A stretch of DNA of 8,520 nucleotides from Geoglobus sp. (GTDB taxonomy: Archaea; Halobacteriota; Archaeoglobi; Archaeoglobales; Archaeoglobaceae): assembly GCA_015523645.1 (NCBI GenBank), contig WAJY01000201.1:1-8520 (forward strand), written 5' to 3'. The stretch's first letter is position 1; each line of letters opens with the position of its first letter. Made by a program: the position numbers and the translations under genes. Positions 4,608-8,520 of the stretch are shown piece after piece. The notes beneath the pieces were generated by a model that ran no database searches, was not told the origin of the DNA, and saw nothing but the letters and a program-made list of their open reading frames with translations.

Positions 4608-5705
4608 ATGGCAGAGGTATTTTTCACACCTGCAGATGTTGACGTTGTTGAGCCAGAGAAGTGGTACCAGCCTGAAAAAAGCCTTGTTTTCAGACTTGAG
4701 AGGCTCATTGACGAGAGCGGAATCCTAGACAACATCTCCTCAGGAGACGTTGTTGCTGTGAAAACCCATTTTGGCGATGTTGGAACAACAAAAACCGTGA
4801 GATCACTCTTTATAAGAAAAATTGTTGAAAAAATTAAAGAGAGAACGGACAGAATTTTCGTAACAGAGACAACAGGATTAGGAATGACAAGAAAGAGAAA
4901 CACAGCTATTGGAAGAATCGAGATTGCTGAGGAGAACGGATACACTTCCCAGACTGTTGGAGCGCCAATAATAGTAGCAGACGGAATACTGGGTTTTGAC
5001 AGCGTAAAGGTTGTTCAGAACGTGAAACATTTGAAAGAGGTGTATGTTGCAAGAGGCATTGCAGAATCCGACTTTGTTCTTGCAGTGACTCATTTCAAGC
5101 TTCACATGAGGGGCGGAATAGGGGGAAGTCTGAAGAACATTGGTGTTGGATGCGTTACAAAGACAACAAAGTATGACATTCACCTCTCCTCAACACCCCA
5201 GATTGAAAGGGAGAGATGCACAGAGTGCATGAAGTGTGTTGAGATCTGCATGTTCAATGCGATAGAGGATTTTAGAATTATAGAGGAGAGGTGCATGAGG
5301 TGCCTTGGATGTTATGAAGTTTGCGAGGTTCAAGCCATAAACATCGGAAAATGGTTGAGTGGAGAGGATATAGCAGAAAGAATTGCCGAATCTGCCAAAG
5401 CAGTCATAGAGACCGTTGGAAAGGACAACTTTGCATACCTAAATTTTGCGATAGACATAACCCCTCACTGCGACTGCCATCCATACAGCGGAATATCTCA
5501 GGTTTCGGACATAGGCATATTTGCCTCAAATGACATTGTTTCAATCGATAAAGCGTGTTTTGATGCCTACTTGAGAGAGAACATATCTCCAAGAGCGCTT
5601 GTCAAGGAAAGAATCTGGGAATGGACAAAGCCTGAGAGATTGCTTTCTTATTCAGAGGAGCTTGGCATAGGTGAGAGAAGGTATAATGCAAAAGAGGTGA
5701 CTTGA
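4608..5705 (+). CDS. DUF362 protein with two [4Fe-4S] ferredoxin motifs (COG2768-like)
   Basis: A protein of 365 residues. The N-terminal two thirds are a DUF362 domain: GDVVAVKTHFGDVGTTKTVR (46-65), an ETTGLG turn at 87-92, and FVLAVTHFKLHMRGGIGGSL with KNIGVGCVTK (156-185). A ferredoxin insert follows, with C204-x2-C207-x2-C210-x3-C214 and C229-x2-C232-x2-C235-x3-C239, which should bind two [4Fe-4S] clusters. After it come HCDCH (287-291, an extra conserved Cys pair) and SNDIVSIDKACFDAYL (307-322). No signal peptide or membrane segment is seen, so it is cytoplasmic. The family is widespread in archaea and anaerobic bacteria and its role is not settled; an electron-transfer or redox-enzyme role is inference. 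The start is set at 4608 rather than an in-frame ATG at 4575, because the latter lies inside the TATA element, while 4608 is 27 bases after its centre. It heads a five-gene run. Confidence 0.85.
   Translation: MAEVFFTPADVDVVEPEKWYQPEKSLVFRLERLIDESGILDNISSGDVVAVKTHFGDVGTTKTVRSLFIRKIVEKIKERTDRIFVTETTGLGMTRKRNTAIGRIEIAEENGYTSQTVGAPIIVADGILGFDSVKVVQNVKHLKEVYVARGIAESDFVLAVTHFKLHMRGGIGGSLKNIGVGCVTKTTKYDIHLSSTPQIERERCTECMKCVEICMFNAIEDFRIIEERCMRCLGCYEVCEVQAINIGKWLSGEDIAERIAESAKAVIETVGKDNFAYLNFAIDITPHCDCHPYSGISQVSDIGIFASNDIVSIDKACFDAYLRENISPRALVKERIWEWTKPERLLSYSEELGIGERRYNAKEVT
5694..5700 (+). promoter_or_regulatory. Ribosome binding site for the DUF123 gene
   Basis: GAGGTGA, an almost complete match to the archaeal anti-Shine-Dalgarno, lies inside the last codons of the DUF362 gene and 11 bases before the ATG at 5712. 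The spacing is slightly long. It supports translation of the second cistron from the same message. Confidence 0.5.
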
Positions 5706-5711
5706 AGGTTT

Positions 5712-6116
5712 ATGTATTTCATCATTTTCAGGCTCAACAGAGACAAGGAGATACAGGTTGGGAAGCTCGGAAAGATAGAATTCAAAAAGGGCTATTACGT
5801 TTATGTTGGTTCTGCAAAAAAAGGGTTTGCCAAAAGGATAAGAAGACATTTCAGGAGGGACAAGAAACTTTACTGGCATGTTGATTACCTTAGCATGGAG
5901 GCGAATGCCATCGAAGCCTTTAGATGCAAGACCGATGAGCACAAAATAGCTGAAATTGCAAGTCAGTTCATGGAGGGGATAAAGGGGTTTGGAAGCTCAG
6001 ACTGCAGGTGTTACTCCCACCTCTTTTACTCTGAGAGCTATCCAAAGGAATTCATAGACCATGCGAAAAAACTTAATTATGTCCTTGCGGAAAGGTTAAA
6101 TCATGAAGAGTTATGA
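5712..6116 (+). CDS. DUF123 / GIY-YIG-superfamily predicted nuclease
   Basis: A protein of 134 residues matching the DUF123 (COG1833) family of the GIY-YIG/URI fold. The family's two core strands are MYFIIFRL (1-8) and KGYYVYVGSA (26-35). They are followed by the basic helix GFAKRIRRHFRRDKK (38-52), WHVDYLSMEANAIEAF (55-70) and the family hallmark GFGSSDCRCYSHLFY (92-106). Likely active-site residues by analogy to GIY-YIG enzymes are Tyr28/Tyr31, Arg42 and Glu63. The classical G-I-Y part is degenerate, and catalysis has not been shown from sequence. In some organisms this domain occurs next to or fused with endonuclease III, hinting at DNA repair, yet here it is sandwiched in a translation operon. 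ATG 5712 is the first in-frame start after the upstream stop, and the N terminus is about as short as the family allows. The 3' end overlaps the aIF2 beta gene by 14 bp. Confidence 0.82.
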   Translation: MYFIIFRLNRDKEIQVGKLGKIEFKKGYYVYVGSAKKGFAKRIRRHFRRDKKLYWHVDYLSMEANAIEAFRCKTDEHKIAEIASQFMEGIKGFGSSDCRCYSHLFYSESYPKEFIDHAKKLNYVLAERLNHEEL

Positions 6117-6510
6117 TGAACTCCTTGAAAGGGCTTACACAATGCTTCCAGAAAAAATCACAACAAGGGAGAGGTTTGAGATACCGAAGGTGAGTGTTCA
6201 GAAGGAAGGTAGCAGAACAATAGTCAAGAACTTCGGAAACATTGCAAAGGCAATAAACAGAAGTGAGGATCACCTCTACAAATATCTTGTAAGGGCTTTG
6301 GGAACTGCAGGAGTCGTTGAGTCTGGTAGACTCATTTTACAGGGTAAATTTTCTGAAAAAGAGGTGCAAAGAGAGATTGATGATTATGTTAAAACATACG
6401 TGCTTTGCAGGGAGTGTGGTGCTCCAGATACCGAATTTGTGAGAGAGGAGAGGGTTCTTTTCGTTAAATGTCTTGCATGCGGAGCTAAGCATTCTGTTAA
6501 GGGGCTATGA
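6103..6510 (+). CDS. eif2b: Translation initiation factor aIF2 subunit beta
   Basis: A protein of 135 residues, the usual archaeal length. It is the beta subunit of the heterotrimeric aIF2, which with GTP carries initiator Met-tRNA to the ribosome. Layout: an N-terminal helix MKSYDELLERAYTMLP that docks on the gamma subunit, then the central alpha-beta domain with TTRERFEIPKVSVQKEGSRT (20-39), the signature NFGNIAKAINRSEDHLYKYL (43-62) and GTAGVVESGRLILQGKFS (67-84). The C-terminal zinc ribbon has C102-x2-C105 and C123-x2-C126, with YVLCRECGAPDTEF typical of the family. AAGGTT at 6092-6097 could serve as a weak ribosome site. It overlaps the DUF123 gene upstream by 14 bp and DUF424 downstream by 4 bp. 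The alpha and gamma subunits are not in this window, which is normal for archaea. Confidence 0.96.
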   Translation: MKSYDELLERAYTMLPEKITTRERFEIPKVSVQKEGSRTIVKNFGNIAKAINRSEDHLYKYLVRALGTAGVVESGRLILQGKFSEKEVQREIDDYVKTYVLCRECGAPDTEFVREERVLFVKCLACGAKHSVKGL

Positions 6511-6803
6511 AATTCAGAATGAAGGTTTACAGTGTCAAAGGAGAGTATCTGGTTGCCGTTTGCGATGAGGAGATAGTGGGAAAAACCTTCAGGGATGGTG
6601 AGCTTAAGATAGAGGTTAAGGAGGATTTTTATGGTAAAGAGAGTTTTGATGAGGAGGATGTTAAAAGGGCTTTGAGAAGGGCAACAATAGCAAATATATC
6701 TGGTGAGAGGGCTGTAAAGCTCGCAATCAAAATTGGTATTGTTGATGAGAAAAAGGTTCTGAAGATAGGGGAATGCTGGCACGCCCAGATGGTAGTGATG
6801 TGA
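6507..6803 (+). CDS. DUF424 protein (conserved archaeal, function unknown)
   Basis: A protein of 98 residues, the whole length of the DUF424 (COG2412) family. Hallmarks are YLVAVCDEEIVGKTFRDGEL (14-33), a VKEDFYGKESFDEEDVKRAL stretch (37-56), the strongly conserved RRATIANISGERAVKLAIKI (57-76), and a final KIGECWHAQMVVM (86-98). The fold is small alpha/beta. No catalytic residue set is obvious, and no function has been established as far as I know. The ATG overlaps the stop of aIF2 beta (ATGA) and its TGA overlaps the GTG of the methyltransferase gene (GTGA), so it is probably coupled on both sides. The context argues for a job in translation initiation or rRNA/tRNA handling, which is inference. 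Confidence 0.88.
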   Translation: MKFRMKVYSVKGEYLVAVCDEEIVGKTFRDGELKIEVKEDFYGKESFDEEDVKRALRRATIANISGERAVKLAIKIGIVDEKKVLKIGECWHAQMVVM

Positions 6804-8122
6804 TTCCAACCCAAAAACTGGCATCTGAGGTTTTAGTCCTGGTTGAAGAAAATACAATTTCGGTAAAAGAGGCTTTGAGGAGATACTTTGAAGGAAAAAA
6901 CGTTGACTACAAAATCAGGGGAAGTGTCCATGCCTATGTTTTTGAGGTTTTGAAAAGGAGAAACTTGATAGACTTTATCCTCGAGAGATCTCTTGGTTTC
7001 AGAAATCTAAGCACAATCAAACCTTTCATCAGAAATCTCCTGAGAATAGGCGTATATGAGATGCATTTTAAAGGAGTCCATCCTGCATTAGCAACCGATT
7101 CGGCTGTGAGAATCGCAAAGGAAATAAGCGAGAGATCCGCTTCATTTGTAAATGCAATACTGAGAAATGCGGAAAAAGTTGATGTTGAGGGGGAATTGAG
7201 AGGAATAAAAAGAGAAAGTAGAGCAAGGTATCTTGCCTTAAAATACTTCCATCCTGAATGGTATGTTGGAATTGCAAAAAGGGTTGTTGAGGACTGGAAG
7301 GAGCTTTTGAAAGCAAATCTAAGACAAGCAACATATATCAGGGCAAACACCCTTAGAAGATCTCCCGAAAATGTTGTCAGGCTTCTGGAAAAGCAAGATG
7401 TCCATGTCGAGGAGACACCGTTGCCTGAGGTTTTTAAGGTGATTTCCTACGAAAAACCCCTTGCGATTCTTGAAGGTTACGAAAGAGATTTCGTCATTCA
7501 GGATTTGGCTTCATGCTTGGTGAGCTATGCTCTTAACCCGCAACCTGATGAAATAATTGCAGATTTAGCCTCAGCCCCAGGATCTAAAACAAGCCACATT
7601 TCAGCTATTATGGAAAACAAGGGCAGAATAATTGCTGTTGATAACTCTGCTGAGAGAGTTGAGAGAATGAAAGCCAGACTGAAGAGACTCGGTGTCAAGA
7701 ATGTTGAGATCCACGTTTCAGATGGAACAAAATTTAATACAAAGGCTGACAAGGTTCTTCTGGATGTTCCGTGCTCCTCAACTGGGTCGGTGAGAAGCTA
7801 TCCGTCTGTTAAATGGAGATTTGACAGAAAGAAGTTTCAATCCCTCCTAAAACTCCAGCAAGCATTCTTGCGAAACTCTGCAGAGATTGGAGATGAGGTT
7901 GTCTATTCAACATGCAGCATAACATTCGAGGAGAACGAAGGCAATCTGCTTTTAACCAAAGAAATTTTTGATGTCAAGGAATTGAAACTGCCTCTAGGCA
8001 TCCATGGGATTAAGAGGTATGGAAAAAAGTCCTTCAGGGATTATAAGAAGGTTGTAAGACTCTATCCCCATATCCACGATACAGCAGGCTTCTTCATATC
8101 TAAACTTCAGGTATCAGGTTGA
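6800..8122 (+). CDS. RsmB/NOL1-NOP2-Sun family RNA cytosine-C5 methyltransferase with NusB-like domain
   Basis: A protein of 440 residues from GTG 6800. Residues 1-125 are a helical NusB-like RNA-binding domain (AYVFEVLKRRNLIDFILER; LLRIGVYEMHFKGVHPALAT; SFVNAILRN). Residues 140-230 form the RsmB-type linker domain (HPEWYVGIAKRV, ATYIRANTLRRSPENVV). Residues 231-438 are the SAM-dependent catalytic domain: motif I DLASAPGSKTSH (255-266), DNSAERVERMKARLKRLGV (281-299), SDGT (307-310), motif IV DVPCSSTGSV (322-331, C325) and motif VI YSTCSITFEENE (369-380, C372). Cys372 is the expected nucleophile and Cys325 the release cysteine; both are present. Motif I has GS where GG is common. The target is probably rRNA or tRNA, and the exact cytosine cannot be read. 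An in-frame ATG at 6773 would add nine residues that merely retrace the DUF424 end. The GTG overlapping TGA (GTGA) is the more natural coupled start, though the choice is not certain. Confidence 0.9.
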   Translation: MIPTQKLASEVLVLVEENTISVKEALRRYFEGKNVDYKIRGSVHAYVFEVLKRRNLIDFILERSLGFRNLSTIKPFIRNLLRIGVYEMHFKGVHPALATDSAVRIAKEISERSASFVNAILRNAEKVDVEGELRGIKRESRARYLALKYFHPEWYVGIAKRVVEDWKELLKANLRQATYIRANTLRRSPENVVRLLEKQDVHVEETPLPEVFKVISYEKPLAILEGYERDFVIQDLASCLVSYALNPQPDEIIADLASAPGSKTSHISAIMENKGRIIAVDNSAERVERMKARLKRLGVKNVEIHVSDGTKFNTKADKVLLDVPCSSTGSVRSYPSVKWRFDRKKFQSLLKLQQAFLRNSAEIGDEVVYSTCSITFEENEGNLLLTKEIFDVKELKLPLGIHGIKRYGKKSFRDYKKVVRLYPHIHDTAGFFISKLQVSG

Positions 8123-8137
8123 AAAGCCTTAATCTGA

Positions 8138-8520
8138 TTATATCCTTTCAAAATACTCTCCTAGCTTTCTGTCCTTTTTGAGTATCCTCATAATTCCTGC
8201 CTTGATTTCTTCTGGCTCTGAGCTTTTCAAGCCAAAATAAATCGCAAAGTTCTTTGTTGTTCTGAGTATTGTTGACCTCCCCTTCTTCTCCTCTGAAATA
8301 AAACCCATCTCCTTCAGCTTTTTCACATGCTCATAACACCTGTTTCCCCTTATTCTAGCAAGATCAGAGAGTTTTACTGGCTGCTTTATTGCTATTATTG
8401 CGAGAGTCCTTAATACACCTCTTTCCATATCCCTTTCAGTAAATTTCTCTATGACATCAGAGTATTCAGGCTTCACCCTCATCAGATACTTATTTCCAAG
8501 CCTGACTATTTCTATTGAGC
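8138..8520 (-). CDS. scpB: Segregation and condensation protein ScpB (C-terminal part)
   Basis: The visible part is 126 residues and the frame is open to the window edge, so the true start lies beyond 8520. The ATG at 8482 is internal: before it the frame reads SIEIVRLGNKYL, which joins with MRVKPEYSDVIEKF to give the VRLG-x-x-YLM-x-VKPEY segment linking the two winged helices of ScpB. The second winged helix follows: ERGVLRTLAIIAIKQPVKLS, then the family signature LARIRGNRCYEHVKKLKEMG and a wing FISEEKKGRSTILRTTKNFA ending at YFGLKS. ScpB is the Kite subunit that, with the kleisin ScpA, binds SMC for chromosome condensation and segregation. A short extra helical tail (EEIKAGIMRILKKDRKLGEYF) follows. 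It converges on the methyltransferase gene with 15 bases between stops. Any neighbouring scpA or smc gene is outside the window. Confidence 0.88.
   Translation of the reverse strand, partial: SIEIVRLGNKYLMRVKPEYSDVIEKFTERDMERGVLRTLAIIAIKQPVKLSDLARIRGNRCYEHVKKLKEMGFISEEKKGRSTILRTTKNFAIYFGLKSSEPEEIKAGIMRILKKDRKLGEYFERI

Noticed and set aside
4575..4610. ATG 4575 as the start of the DUF362 gene, and ATG 4601 as the start of the minus-strand membrane protein
   Set aside because: Both would place start codons in or beyond the TATA element. The signal peptide and the family N terminus begin at 4556 and 4608 respectively.
5702..5884. A 60-codon frame from TTG 5702 overlapping the DUF123 gene
   Set aside because: The product has no family features, and the DUF123 frame over the same bases matches its family throughout.
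6384..6857. Minus-strand frame of 157 codons under aIF2 beta, DUF424 and the methyltransferase start
   Set aside because: Antisense to three recognised genes, with no protein-like motif and no promoter or ribosome site noted for it.
1..8520. CRISPR array, tRNA/rRNA gene, transposon ends, attachment site or replication origin
   Set aside because: No regularly spaced repeats, cloverleaf-like segments, transposase reading frames or clustered origin boxes were seen. Nearly all the sequence is occupied by the genes listed.

Overview
The window looks like a piece of a thermophilic euryarchaeal chromosome, most likely from the Archaeoglobales. The evidence is an archaeal-type UMP kinase that resembles what I recall of the Archaeoglobus fulgidus protein, a zinc-lid adenylate kinase, translation factor aIF2 beta, DUF424, and a radical SAM protein with a TRAM tail. 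Arginine codons are mostly AGA/AGG, the protein-sense strands are purine-rich, and several genes have a TATA box about 26 bases before an ATG, as expected for leaderless archaeal transcripts. The exact species cannot be read from the sequence. Coding density is very high. There is no gap over 130 bases between genes, and no tRNA, rRNA, CRISPR array, insertion sequence or prophage.

Layout: (1) 1-1031, plus strand: the 3' end of a radical SAM/TRAM protein overlaps an ASCH-domain protein with a helix-turn-helix-like tail. (2) 1032-1134: promoter region with a small hairpin and a 10-bp direct repeat, then adk (1135-1788). (3) 1778-2844, minus strand: an operon of a winged-helix regulator and an alpha/beta hydrolase; its 3' end overlaps adk by 11 bp. 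(4) 2845-2968: divergent regulatory region with inverted TTTACC-type motifs, then pyrH (2969-3628). (5) 3615-4556, minus strand: a secreted, membrane-anchored protein of unknown function that overlaps the end of pyrH by 14 bp. (6) 4557-4607: a compact divergent promoter in which one nearly palindromic TATA element sits about 26 bases from each of two ATG codons. (7) 4608-8122, plus strand: a tightly packed five-gene run encoding a DUF362/ferredoxin protein, a DUF123 GIY-YIG-like protein, aIF2 beta, DUF424 and a NusB/RsmB-type RNA cytosine-C5 methyltransferase. (8) 8138-8520, minus strand: the C-terminal part of ScpB, running off the window.

Functionally this is mainly housekeeping DNA: nucleotide kinases, translation initiation, RNA modification and chromosome condensation. 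Several uncharacterised conserved archaeal proteins are interspersed. The best leads are the symmetric bidirectional leaderless promoter, the linkage of DUF424, DUF123 and DUF362 proteins to aIF2 beta and an RNA methyltransferase, and the regulator/hydrolase pair with its candidate operator. I do not see a clearly new defence or mobile system.
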